In this document: in pieces, positions 36,071 through 47,500 of the stretch
How positions within the stretch are numbered: the stretch's first letter is position 1
Layout: each line of letters begins with the position of its first letter
Origin: Allorhodopirellula solitaria
GTDB taxonomy: Bacteria > Planctomycetota > Planctomycetia > Pirellulales > Pirellulaceae
Reading direction: 5' to 3'
Assembly (NCBI RefSeq): GCF_007859855.1
Contig: NZ_SJPK01000002.1
Location: 367,003-431,002, forward strand
Length of the DNA stretch: 64,000 bases
Program-made: the position numbers and the translations under genes
The notes under the pieces: model-generated
Told to the model about the DNA's origin: nothing
Database searches by the model: none
What the model saw: only the letters and a program-made list of their open reading frames with translations

Positions 36071-36271
36071 ATGGACAATCGAGGTCTCAGTTTCAATTCA
36101 CGCAAAGCCCTGACGGTCAATATTGGCGAGAACGCCGCGATGGAGCTCTCCGATCTACTCTCACAGCTCGTCAGTGAGGTCGAAGAACTGCGTCGAACCA
36201 AGGTGAGTGTGACGCGGATCGTCCCGAATCAGCATGACCGGATCCACGAACTGATTGAAGAACCGGTTTAG
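36071..36271 (+). CDS. Small hypothetical protein
   Basis: The 66-residue frame from the ATG at 36071 encodes MDNRGLSFNSRKALTVNIGE then a helical region (AAMELSDLLSQLVSEVEELR) and a short hydrophilic end. It is acidic and largely helical with a coiled-coil look. An alternative start at 35981 adds residues without signs of conservation. It lies between glmS and leuC. The codon use fits the genome, so it is probably expressed; function unknown. Confidence 0.55.
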   Translation: MDNRGLSFNSRKALTVNIGENAAMELSDLLSQLVSEVEELRRTKVSVTRIVPNQHDRIHELIEEPV

Positions 36272-36388
36272 TATCTTGCGGCGCCCCCAGAGCCCGTGTT
36301 TTGAGGGGAGATCTTGACATTTCAGCGATGAGTGCCGACAGTGTGAGCGATAGCTCGCGAGAAGTGTTTCTCGCAGAATGTTCGCTCC

Positions 36389-36397
36389 TGGTATAAT
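36389..36397 (+). promoter_or_regulatory. Extended -10 promoter element ahead of leuC
   Basis: TGGTATAAT is a TGn plus perfect TATAAT -10 box ending 12 bases before the leuC ATG at 36410. No good -35 is present at 17 bp, as tolerated for extended -10 promoters. If used, transcription would begin almost at the start codon, giving a leaderless or near-leaderless mRNA. Confidence 0.35.
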
Positions 36398-36409
36398 TCC
36401 CGCTGCTCG

Positions 36410-37867
<1,458 letters not shown>

Positions 37868-37952
37868 CCTACCCCGTTTATTTCTCACACTTACTTCATT
37901 CACCTACTGAGCTGCTGACGAAACGTTAGCGGCTCCAAGCCGAAGGCTTCCG

Positions 37953-38546
37953 ATGCAACACTTCACTGTCCATCAAGGCGTTGTCGCGACGATCGATCGC
38001 GCCAACATCGATACCGACGCGATTATCCCAAAGCAGTTTCTCAAGCGAATCGAACGGACTGGTTTTGGCCAGTTCTTGTTTTATGATTGGCGTTTTCTCG
38101 ATGACGGCACGACCGAGAACCCCGAATTCGAGCTCAACCGAGTGAATGTCAAAGGAGCGTCGATCCTGATCGCGCGCCAGAACTTTGGTAGTGGCAGCAG
38201 TCGCGAGCACGCCGTCTGGGCACTCGACGATTATGGGTTCCGCGCCATCATTGCCCCCTCGTTTGCCGATATTTTCTTCAATAATTCGTTCAAGAACGGA
38301 TTGTTGCCGATCGTGTTGAGCGAAGCCGACGTGGAAGAGCTGTTCCAGCGGACTGCTCAGGGCAACCCGTATCAACTCACCGTCGATTTGGAAAATCAAA
38401 CAGTGTCGGACGGGGCCGGGTTCGAACGGTCTTTCGAGATCGACGCCAGTCGCCGTGAGAAGCTGTTGCACGGCCTCGACGACATCGCCCAGACGCTGCA
38501 GCAGGAAGACAAAATCACTGCGTACGAAGCGAATCTGGTCTCCTAG
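37953..38546 (+). CDS. leuD: 3-isopropylmalate dehydratase, small subunit
   Basis: LeuD supplies the substrate-binding swivel domain of isopropylmalate isomerase. The 197 residues contain the family hallmark [14 protein letters not shown] and the opening [20 protein letters not shown]. Its order after leuC and the 85-bp gap suggest a joint transcript. The protein is of normal length. Confidence 0.96.
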   Translation: MQHFTVHQGVVATIDRANIDTDAIIPKQFLKRIERTGFGQFLFYDWRFLDDGTTENPEFELNRVNVKGASILIARQNFGSGSSREHAVWALDDYGFRAIIAPSFADIFFNNSFKNGLLPIVLSEADVEELFQRTAQGNPYQLTVDLENQTVSDGAGFERSFEIDASRREKLLHGLDDIAQTLQQEDKITAYEANLVS

Positions 38547-38599
38547 GATCCACCGCCGAGCGTGGTCGCAGCAACGGAGGCGGCGACCAGGCGACGATC

Positions 38600-38632
38600 T
38601 GGGGACGACGTGGGGACGACGTGGGGACGATC
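38600..38632. repeat. Three-copy 11-bp tandem repeat
   Basis: GGGGACGACGT occurs three times (the last with a change) in the leuD-TM2 gap. The surrounding 38547-38810 region has no gene or clear RNA. Confidence 0.8.
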
Positions 38633-38810
38633 GGAGGCGGCGGGGCGGCCGATTTTGACTGGCACAGAATATGCATCCAGAACGCACCTGTTGATTGCTG
38701 TGACTGCCAAAACAGCGCGAGAACACGCGCCCGGATTGGTGTCAAACCCAGCCTAATAGGTTATCGCATCATGCCTATTTCGGCTCCGTCCCTTTGATTG
38801 CAGAGCATCC

Positions 38811-39260
38811 ATGTCTCCATCGCAGCCACACGTTGCCTCCCCCGACGATTTTCATTCTTCACGAAGTCAGCCAGCGGAATTTTCACCGCCGACCCACCCG
38901 GTCTTGATAGGTTACCTCTTCTGGATTATTGGCTTCACGGGTGCCCACCGTTTCTATTACGGGAAGCCTTTGACGGGGGCCCTCTGGTTTTTTACCGGTG
39001 GATTGCTGCTGATCGGTTGGATCGTGGACCTGTTCTTGATCCCCGCCATGTCCGAAGAGGCGGAGTATCGCTACCCGGCTCGCGAGACGGACTACAGCAT
39101 CGCCTGGATCCTGTTGATCTTCTTAGGACTGTTCGGCGCCCATCGGTTTTACATGGGAAAACTGCTCACCGGACTGGTTTACCTGGTCACCGGCGGCTTG
39201 TTCGGCATCGGTTACATCTACGATATCTGCACGCTCAACGATCAGATCAAGTTCTCTTGA
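38811..39260 (+). CDS. TM2-domain membrane protein (two TM2 units)
   Basis: The 149-residue protein contains two TM2-type hairpins: residues about 30-80 (GYLFWIIGFTGAHRFYYGK, then GALWFFTGGLLLIGWIVDLF) and about 95-148 (LLIFLGLFGAHRFYMGK, then GLVYLVTGGLFGIGYIYDI). Each has the GAHRFY(Y/M)GK signature. It is an inner-membrane protein of unknown role, with four membrane helices. Duplicated TM2 units in one chain are seen in several bacteria. The N-terminal 30 residues are soluble. Confidence 0.92.
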   Translation: MSPSQPHVASPDDFHSSRSQPAEFSPPTHPVLIGYLFWIIGFTGAHRFYYGKPLTGALWFFTGGLLLIGWIVDLFLIPAMSEEAEYRYPARETDYSIAWILLIFLGLFGAHRFYMGKLLTGLVYLVTGGLFGIGYIYDICTLNDQIKFS

Positions 39261-39444
39261 CGGCATTTGATTGAGTTTCACGGAATCGCTCTTTCGGCAA
39301 AATTGCCATTTCGATTAAAGTCGATGCAGGAAATTTTTATGGCGAAGGATCCCGCCAGGGGCAGGAGTGCCCCAGGCCTTCGCTGAAGTCGGTTGGTACC
39401 CGGGTGGGTGCCAGCTATCGCACCCATGGAATGGAGCGTCCGCG

Positions 39445-42400
39445 ATGTTGTTGGATCGAATCGAAATTGACAGTCATGGTCCCTTGAGCCATGTGGAGTT
39501 GGGACCCCTGTCTCACCATCTCAACGTGGTTCTGGGGGCGCCCGGATCGGGCAAGACCGCGATCGGTCGATTCATTCGCGATTCACTGATCGACCGCGAC
39601 TACCCTCGGGGCATGCTTAGCGGTTCGGCGGGACGCGTGGTCTGGGTCCACCAAAACGGCTGGATTCATTGTCGCCGCGAGCAAGACGGATCCCCGGGTG
39701 GCCGACGCAATGTTGAATTTGAGTCACGCGGTGAAGTGGCCGGCTCATGGAACGGTTACACCGACGGCTGGTTTGACGTTGCTGCACCGGGAGCGGGCCG
39801 TCATGGCAACGCGGCCGGCACGCGTCAGGGTCAGTCCTCTCTGGCTTCGCGAACGCTCGGCAATATCCGCATACCGGAATCCATCGTCGATGGCGTGATG
39901 GTCGACACGACGATCAGCAGTCCCTCTCGTGTTGTCGCTGCCTGCATCTCGGCTGGATTGGATCAACCCAATCTGGCTCCCCTGCCCTTCGAGAACGAAA
40001 CCTCTCATTTCAATGAACGCGGCTTTGCGCACGAGAGCGGTTCTGTTTCGCCCGCGGCGCTCGATGACCGCCGGCGCCGCGCGATGCGAGCCGAACTCGC
40101 TGACGTGGAAGCCGAACTGGGGAAACGATTGGCGAGTGAGGGTGTCTATCACCGCGGCGTCGATGGCGTTGGCGAACCTGAACACATCGCGGCGTGCAGC
40201 GCCAGTGAGATCGAAACGCTCAGCCGGCATCGCGATGACTGCCTTCGTCGACGAGATGAGTTACTGCGGCGGCGTAACGAGTTGATCGCCCGTCGTGATG
40301 CGGAGCTACGAGAGCGTCATCATCATGGCGTGACCGGCTCGTACGATGCCAGCGAGTTCGGCCCAGTCGATTCGTCGCTCCACTCCCGACGAGCCGATGC
40401 CCACTGGATCGCTCGGGATGCTCGATTGCGAGCCCTCCATCAGCGTGCCGATTCGCTCCGCAGTCGTGCTGCGGCACTGCAGCGATGGATGGCCGAGCTC
40501 GACAGCCATCTCGATCGGCAGGGGAACTACCCGGCATCGACGATGGAGCCCGGTTACGGCTACGCTACTGCGGCATCGTACACTCTTCCCTCGGCGTGGC
40601 AGTCGGTGTCATCGGAGGAACTGCAGAACTGCATTCGCCAAGCTGACCAAGAGATTGTGTCGCTACGCCGCGTGCTCGCAGACGTGCGATCCTTGCGTGA
40701 TCTTTTGAGTGCCTCGGGACGAACCGACGCGACGGTCCCCGAATCGTACGACTGGCTCGACGACGGCTGGCTGCGAGGCCGACGGTATGGTTACTTCGTC
40801 CGCGCAATGGACCATTATCGCAGCGATCGCCCCTGGTCCGACTTTTATGCATCGGCCTATCAACCGCTACGCCCCGTTGACGATCTCGCCATGCGGATCG
40901 AATCAACCACCCGTCATCTCGATTGGTTGCTCTCACGGTTTGAGAAGCCCTCGGCGGCGGCCGGTCACCCCTTGGACCCACACTCTTGGCTCGTCGAAAA
41001 TGAACGCGATGGTGCCATTGAGCAATCACTGCGCCGCGTACGCGAGCAACTGCGCCATCGTGACTATGTGCAGCCCTCCTATCTCGACGCGACCACCGCT
41101 GAGCTGAACCGAACTCTGGATCACCTGCTCGCTCGCCGTCGCCGCGTGGTCGAAGCGTTGGCGGGCCAGTCGCTCGCGACTCGGCCTTCGTTTTCTCGGT
41201 TCACGAGCCACCATCCCGACTGGACGTCCGAACGCAGTGCCGCGGTCGAAGAGCTTGCGAGCGTCGAGCAAGAATTACGTGTCGTTCTAGACCAGACCGC
41301 CGTGCTGCGACATGCACAACGTTTCCTACCCATCGTTGATTCAGTCTATTCGATTGGGATGGGCAGAACGGCTGGGCGAGGGCACGGCTACGAGGCGGAC
41401 ATGACCGGGCGTTTCGATGCAATTACTGCGGAACTGCGTTCGCTCGATACAGAAATCGCTGGCTGCCACCGGAGCATCGAAGGTTTCGATCGAGAGCTCC
41501 AAGCGGCGAGGCCTCGGCGATCTGCCCCGAGCGTGCAACTCAATTATCATTCCCATGATGACATCACTCGGCTGCAGCGTCGCCGCGACGAATTGATTTC
41601 AGAATTGAATCGCTGCCGCCCGCAACTGCGAGATGAATCTTCGCTGGCTGAACTTTCCAGCCGCTGGTTGGTTCGGCTTTCCAACGGTCGTCACCGGCTC
41701 ATCCGCTGGTCCACGTCGCCGATCGCGGCCGACCGCTACACGTCGTTGGCGTCCGATCGGGGCAATCCCGTCGATCCTGATAGCGTGCCCGGTCGCAGTG
41801 TCGCGGTATCGATTGACAATGCGGATGAACGAAGCGTACCGGCGACGACTCGCGCTGTCGCGGCCCTGGCGATCCGCATGGCAGCCGGCGAGCTACTGGG
41901 CCGGATGGGGCATGGGATTCCTTTGGTTCTCGAAACGCATCGCGAGCTGTTTGCTGACTACGCGTCCAATGGGCAATCACGCACAGCCGGTCACTCGAAC
42001 TATCCCTACGCAGCGGACGCTGGCGCCTATGAGCATTGGACGGCCGAAGGGATCAGCGGAGACGCGATCGCCTCAGCCCTGGCGGATTATTCCGCCGCCG
42101 GTCGGCAACTGTTGATTCTGACTGAGCACAATCCGTTGGCGAACTACCTGCAACGCTGTGGTGCCCGTCATTTTGCCTTGCACACGCAGCGGGTCGTGCA
42201 TGCTCACCGACCGCTGTGGCGGGGTGGTCAGCGTGACGATCGTTATAGCGGGCCGCACACAATCGGCGTCGACGGCTTGCCGGCCGAGCAATTTGGCCGT
42301 GCAGGTGAACCGGACTGGACCGATGCAGGACGTGTCAATCAAGAATTCGATCACGCCTGGCGGGAGAGCGCTGGCCTGCGAGGCGAGAGCTATCACAGTT

Positions 42401-43962
42401 CGACCGCGACGGACGTGCCCGCCGCCGGTGCAGCATGCCGCGACGGGTACTACTACACCGACCAGAGCTCGACGGTTTCGACAAACTCGCCGATGTCCCA
42501 ATCGCGGGCGGCCCAATCGCGGGCGGCCCAGACGTCTGATGTGGCACAGAGCCTCACGGCCCGTCACCATAGCTCAGCGATTTCCGATGTCGACGACGTC
42601 CCCTTCTTCCTGACCGTGGACAGCCCGATTGATGCCGCGCCTTCGATGGATGCAGTTGCCGCTGAGCGACTTCGACGGATCGGTATTTCGCATATCACGC
42701 ACTTGATGAACCAAGACAGCAACCGCCTGGCCGATACACTCGGCTTGGCCGGTGTGGATGCTCGCACGGTACGTCGCTGGCAAGCGGAGTGTCGCTTGAT
42801 GTGCCGCGTGCCTCAACTCCGGGGTTTCGATGCTCGAGTGCTGGTCGGATGCGGAATCACCGATCCGGCTCAACTCGCGGCGATTCATCCGACGGATCTC
42901 CTCGATCGAGTAAAAACATTCCTGGCAACCGAACGCGGCCAACGTATTCTATTGTCGGGAACGAGCTATGAGTTGTCACGAATCACGAGTTGGATCGCTT
43001 CGGCGAACGACAGTGTTCACACGAACTTCCGCAGTCGCACGGTCGACGGGCGAGGTGTCCGGACGCGTGTGGCCCGTGAACAGGCCGATGCGCCACGCCG
43101 CAGTCGGCGTGGATCCACGAAAACGCAGTATGTCGACAACGGCGATGCCGATTTGACAGACGACGATTTTGATCAAGAGCGTTATGAAGTCCAAGTCGAA
43201 CGGCGTGCTGAACGGATCGTGGACGATCTCGACGAGCTCACTCGAGACTACGATTCCGAAGGCAGTGACCGTCACCGGACAGGCGAGGAAAAACGCAGTC
43301 GCAAACGCTCGACGGAATCCCGGTCAACCTCCCCGTCCCCCGCTTCATATCGGATGACGAGCGAGGCGGCGACGCGATCACAGCGTGCAGAGCGGAACTC
43401 GCGACGGAAGGCCGAGCGGAGTGGGGCGACGCAGAGTCGACGCAGTTCGTCCGCACGGAGCGAGGGAAAGCAGCAGAGTCGGAAGCAATCCAGCGAGCGA
43501 ACCGAAACCTCGACCGAGACCACATTACGTTTTTATCTCCACCGCGCCGATGACGTGGTCGATGCTCCATCGATTGGACCTCGTATGGCTGAACGGCTCA
43601 ACCGGATCGGGATCGTTACCGTCGACGATCTGTTGCAGGCAGACGCCGCCGAGATCGCTGAGAGGCTCGATTACCGACGCGTCGAGACATCGACCGTTAT
43701 CGAGTGGCAACAGCAGACGACTTTGGTGTGCCGTGTGCCGATGATGCGTGGCCACGATGCCCAGTTCCTCGTCGCTGCCGGTGTCACGACCGCAGAAGAG
43801 TTGGCTCAGTGCAGTGCCAGTGAGCTATTCGAGCTCGTCGATGCGATCGCCCAGTCGAGTGAAGGCAAACGGATTGCTCGCGGCGGTGCGTTGCCTGATC
43901 TGGAGGAAGTCACTCAGTGGGTCCAGTTCGCGAGCCAGCATCGCTCGTTGCAAGCAGCGTAG
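39445..43962 (+). CDS. Giant SMC/YhaN-like ATPase with two DUF4332 domains
   Basis: About 1505 residues from the ATG at 39445. Residues 1-40 form a Rad50-like start: MLLDRIEIDSHGPLSHVELG, then GAPGSGKTAIG (Walker A). A very long region (about 210-750) rich in Arg, Leu and Glu is coiled-coil-like. At about 800-920 lies an ABC C-lobe: PLVLETHREL takes the place of Walker B (normally LD-D/E), and LLILTEHNPLANYLQRCGAR resembles the H-loop. Two DUF4332 (helix-hairpin-helix) domains follow at about 1052-1190 and 1361-1500, separated by a basic Ser/Arg-rich linker. It likely binds DNA; the role is unknown. Confidence 0.82.
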   Translation: MLLDRIEIDSHGPLSHVELGPLSHHLNVVLGAPGSGKTAIGRFIRDSLIDRDYPRGMLSGSAGRVVWVHQNGWIHCRREQDGSPGGRRNVEFESRGEVAGSWNGYTDGWFDVAAPGAGRHGNAAGTRQGQSSLASRTLGNIRIPESIVDGVMVDTTISSPSRVVAACISAGLDQPNLAPLPFENETSHFNERGFAHESGSVSPAALDDRRRRAMRAELADVEAELGKRLASEGVYHRGVDGVGEPEHIAACSASEIETLSRHRDDCLRRRDELLRRRNELIARRDAELRERHHHGVTGSYDASEFGPVDSSLHSRRADAHWIARDARLRALHQRADSLRSRAAALQRWMAELDSHLDRQGNYPASTMEPGYGYATAASYTLPSAWQSVSSEELQNCIRQADQEIVSLRRVLADVRSLRDLLSASGRTDATVPESYDWLDDGWLRGRRYGYFVRAMDHYRSDRPWSDFYASAYQPLRPVDDLAMRIESTTRHLDWLLSRFEKPSAAAGHPLDPHSWLVENERDGAIEQSLRRVREQLRHRDYVQPSYLDATTAELNRTLDHLLARRRRVVEALAGQSLATRPSFSRFTSHHPDWTSERSAAVEELASVEQELRVVLDQTAVLRHAQRFLPIVDSVYSIGMGRTAGRGHGYEADMTGRFDAITAELRSLDTEIAGCHRSIEGFDRELQAARPRRSAPSVQLNYHSHDDITRLQRRRDELISELNRCRPQLRDESSLAELSSRWLVRLSNGRHRLIRWSTSPIAADRYTSLASDRGNPVDPDSVPGRSVAVSIDNADERSVPATTRAVAALAIRMAAGELLGRMGHGIPLVLETHRELFADYASNGQSRTAGHSNYPYAADAGAYEHWTAEGISGDAIASALADYSAAGRQLLILTEHNPLANYLQRCGARHFALHTQRVVHAHRPLWRGGQRDDRYSGPHTIGVDGLPAEQFGRAGEPDWTDAGRVNQEFDHAWRESAGLRGESYHSSTATDVPAAGAACRDGYYYTDQSSTVSTNSPMSQSRAAQSRAAQTSDVAQSLTARHHSSAISDVDDVPFFLTVDSPIDAAPSMDAVAAERLRRIGISHITHLMNQDSNRLADTLGLAGVDARTVRRWQAECRLMCRVPQLRGFDARVLVGCGITDPAQLAAIHPTDLLDRVKTFLATERGQRILLSGTSYELSRITSWIASANDSVHTNFRSRTVDGRGVRTRVAREQADAPRRSRRGSTKTQYVDNGDADLTDDDFDQERYEVQVERRAERIVDDLDELTRDYDSEGSDRHRTGEEKRSRKRSTESRSTSPSPASYRMTSEAATRSQRAERNSRRKAERSGATQSRRSSSARSEGKQQSRKQSSERTETSTETTLRFYLHRADDVVDAPSIGPRMAERLNRIGIVTVDDLLQADAAEIAERLDYRRVETSTVIEWQQQTTLVCRVPMMRGHDAQFLVAAGVTTAEELAQCSASELFELVDAIAQSSEGKRIARGGALPDLEEVTQWVQFASQHRSLQAA

Positions 43963-44388
43963 TCAGAATAGGCGTTGATAGCAGGCGAAGAAAATCCACG
44001 CGTGAAGGCCCAGCAGCATGGCTGCGGCGATCACGCGGGATGAGAACAGCCCGACGGTGGCCAGGGCGCAGCCCAGGGTCGCCACGATCACACCGCCAGC
44101 GGGAAAGAGCCCGAGGCAGGCTAGGGCGCAGATCGCCACCCAGGCGGATGCCCAATTGGCTGCCCGCAACACTCCCCATTGAGGATCCAGGACCAGCTCA
44201 GGTGTCGCCGAAGACACCGTATCGCTTGGCTCGGACGAATGGGCAAAGGGGCTGCCCCGGCGGACTGGTTCCTCGTTTGCAGATACCTTCTCCACCGGTC
44301 TCGCACTTTCGTCGGATTCACCGCGAACCGGCAGCTCAGCAGCCATGCCGTCGGTCGCGTCGCCGTCGTTTGTGGGAGGTTGGGACAT
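43963..44388 (-). CDS. Membrane protein of unknown function
   Basis: From the ATG at 44388 (a TTG at 44427 is an alternative) the protein has about 141 residues. The first 70 are hydrophilic and acidic, then come three hydrophobic stretches (ANWASAWVAICALACLGLFP, GGVIVATLGCALATVGLF, RVIAAAMLLGLHAWIFFAC). It converges with the giant ATPase gene with the two stops almost touching, which leaves no room for a terminator. No family could be assigned. Confidence 0.6.
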   Translation of the reverse strand: MSQPPTNDGDATDGMAAELPVRGESDESARPVEKVSANEEPVRRGSPFAHSSEPSDTVSSATPELVLDPQWGVLRAANWASAWVAICALACLGLFPAGGVIVATLGCALATVGLFSSRVIAAAMLLGLHAWIFFACYQRLF

Positions 44389-44452
44389 CGATGAGTTGAA
44401 TTTGTTTGTCAAATTTTGCGGCTGCAATCATGTTCTGTGCCGCTTGGGACGG

Positions 44453-44485
44453 TTATCCTAGTACATGCTCTTATCCTAGTGCATG
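44453..44485. repeat. Two-copy direct repeat before the PVC cytochrome gene
   Basis: TTATCCTAGTACATG (44453-44467) and TTATCCTAGTGCATG (44471-44485) differ by one base and have an 18-bp period. They lie in the divergent intergenic region and could be paired operator sites or a chance duplication. Confidence 0.6.
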
Positions 44486-44572
44486 TTGCCGGAATTGTCT
44501 GGTTTGCCTCCGTTGAATTGTGGCAGATTCTCCGGTCATCCTCTATCGCTGCCATTTCGATCTAATCGTCTT

Positions 44573-47500
44573 ATGTCACATCCATTGCTGTCTCGTTATT
44601 CTCGCCCAGGCGATCGTTTGTCTCGCCCCCATCGAATGATTACTTGTCTACTTGCGATCGCCGTCGGGTCGATGGCGGGTCGAACGACACCGGCGGCTGA
44701 GTCGACGGACTCGAATCGGTCGACGGCCGCGGTCGCCGACGTGGCCGATGCCTCCAATGAGCCTGTCGAGGCGATGTCGGCAATTCGTGTCGAACCGGAT
44801 TGGCAGATCAGGCTGTTCGCAGCAGAGCCGGATATTGCCAATGTGGTCGCCTTGGATGTCGATGCCCGGGGGCGAGTGTACGTTTGCGAAACCTTTCGCC
44901 AGAACCGCGGGGTCACCGACAACCGGGCTCACGACGAAGCCTGGGTGCTCGCTGATCTCGCGGCTGAAACAGTTCAGGATCGTATTGACTACCACAAGCG
45001 ACTGCTCGGCGAAGGGGCAGCTGCGTATGCACAGCAAGAGGACCGGATTCGTCGTCTTGTCGACGAGGATGGAGACGGCAAAGCGGACCAGAGCACGATC
45101 TTTGCCGATGGCTTTCATGCCTTGGAAGAGGGCACCGGCGCAAGCGTGCTGGCCCATGGCGAGGACGTGTATTACACGTGCATCCCGAAGCTGTGGCGGA
45201 TGACCGATGCCGATGATGATGGGACTGCTGATCAGCGGAGTGTTCTGTCGGATGGTTATGGCGTCCGCGTGGCATTTCGAGGGCATGACCTGCATGGCCT
45301 CACGATGGGGTATGACGGACGATTGTACTTTTCGATCGGTGATCGCGGTTTTCATATTTCCACACCCGATGGACGTATCCTCTCGCATCCCGACCAGGGC
45401 GCTGTGTTTCGCTGCGAGCCCGATGGCAGCGACTTGACGATTTACGCCCGCGGCCTGCGCAATCCACAGGAACTCGCTTTCAACGATTACGGCGACTGGT
45501 TCACGGTCGATAACAACAGCGATAGCGGCGACAAAGCGCGTATCGTGCAGTTGCTCGAGGGCGGTGATAGCGGATGGCGAATGCACTACCAATATCTTCC
45601 CGATCGAGGTCCCTTCGGACGCCAGAAAATTTGGGAACCGCATCACAACGACCAACCGGCCCACCTCGTTCCGCCGATCGCCAACTTCACCGATGGTCCT
45701 TCGGGGCTTGCGTTCTATCCTGGTACTGGGTTTGGCGATCGCTTGAAGAATCGATTCTTGGTGTGTGATTTTCGTGGGGGCCCCAGCAACAGCGGCATCC
45801 GATCCTTCGAACTCAACCAAGCCGGTGCGTTCTACGAACTCGGCGAGAACGACCAACCCATTTGGAATGTGCTGGCGACCGACGTTGCCTTCGGGCCCAG
45901 TGGAGAATTACTCGTCAGCGACTGGGTCAACGGATGGGATGGACTGGGCAAAGGCCGAGTCTATCGGATTACGGATCCATCCCAACGCGATGCCCCGGTC
46001 GTGGCAGAGGTCCAGGAGATGTTGGCGTCGGGTGTCGAGCAACTCGATGCCAGTACGCTCGCGTCTCGGTTGAGCCACGTCGATCGCCGCGTTCGCTTGG
46101 CTGCGCAGTGGGAATTGGCGCGTCGAGGTGAGGCGGAATCGCTGATCCAGGTTGCCCTCGACACCACCCTCGATCCGCGCTTTCGGCTGCACGGATATTG
46201 GGGCGCCGAACATGCTGTCCGGTTGCAGGACGACCAGCGTCTGCAGGTGCTCGAGGCCCTTCGTGTGGGTTTTGAGGACGCCAGCCCCTGGATTCGCGCC
46301 GCCAGTTGTCGCTTGGCAGCCGACCAACATGACGTCGATTCGATTGAGCAGCTCATCGATGCTGTCGACGACGACGATGCCCGTGTCGCCTACCACGCCA
46401 TGATGGGGTTGGCCGAATTGCTAGCCGGTGATCAGCCAGGCTCAACAGATGCTCTCCAGAACGCGTCGATGTCCAAGATCCTCAAGCGGGTCGAGCTGAA
46501 TGCCAACCGAGATCCCTCGCTGCGGCACGCCGCGATCCGTTTCATGGCTGCTGTTCCCGAGGTGGCGTCGCTCGTCAATCTGCAAACTCACCACTCCATC
46601 GACATCCGCCGCGCCGCCGTAGCGGCCCTGCGAAATCGTCGCAGTGAGAAGGTTGCCGAGTTCCTAGGCGATGCTGAGACGCTAGTCGTTGCTGAGGCTG
46701 CGATGGCGATTCATGACGCGCCCATCCCAGTCGCTCAAGAACGTTTGGCCGAGATGATCAGTCGGCCTGACCTACCGATTGATTCTGAACCGTTACTCAG
46801 GCGGGTGCTCTCGGCTGGATTCCGAATTGGAACGCCCGCCGCGGCGGCAGCCATCGCGGAGTTTGCGGCATCGGACCGCTCGCCGCAGTGGGCTCGAATT
46901 GAAGCGATCGATTCACTCGCCGATTGGTCCGACCCTGGGCCGTTGTGCCGGGTGTCCAACAAGTACAACCCGTTGCCGCCCCGACCTGTGCCAGGCAACA
47001 AACCGCTACCCGGCAGTCCGCGATCGCCCAGTGCGGCGAACGAATCCATTGCCAAAGTCGCCATGACCGGCCGCATCGATGAGCTGATGCTCGCCAGTGG
47101 CCCGGTCCGCGAAAAAGCGATCGACGTGGGTTCGACGCTCGGGATCGCGAAAATATCACCGAACCTGGTCAAGCGATTTACCGATAAATCGCTCAACCCG
47201 TCCAAGCGGGCAGCAGCCTTGACGGCGTTGTCTCGATTGGAAAAGCCACTCGCGATCGAACTCGCTCGAGAAGTCGACTTGGAACAGCCCACTGCCATCG
47301 TGCTGGCGAGTCTCCGTGTACTCGGACGCTACGACGCCGCCGGATCTCTCGAACGATTGGTCACCGCGACGAAGAGTTCCAGCCAACCGGTGCGAGGATT
47401 GGCGTGGGACCTGATTGCGGCCAACGATTCGCCCCACGCGGGAAAGTACATCTCGATCGGATTGCAGGACTACCTCAGCGGTGAGTTGCCCAGCGACGTG

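Noticed and set aside
44648-45856. 402-codon open frame opposite the PVC cytochrome
   Set aside because: High-GC shadow; the sense strand has a clear beta-propeller and CxxCH protein.
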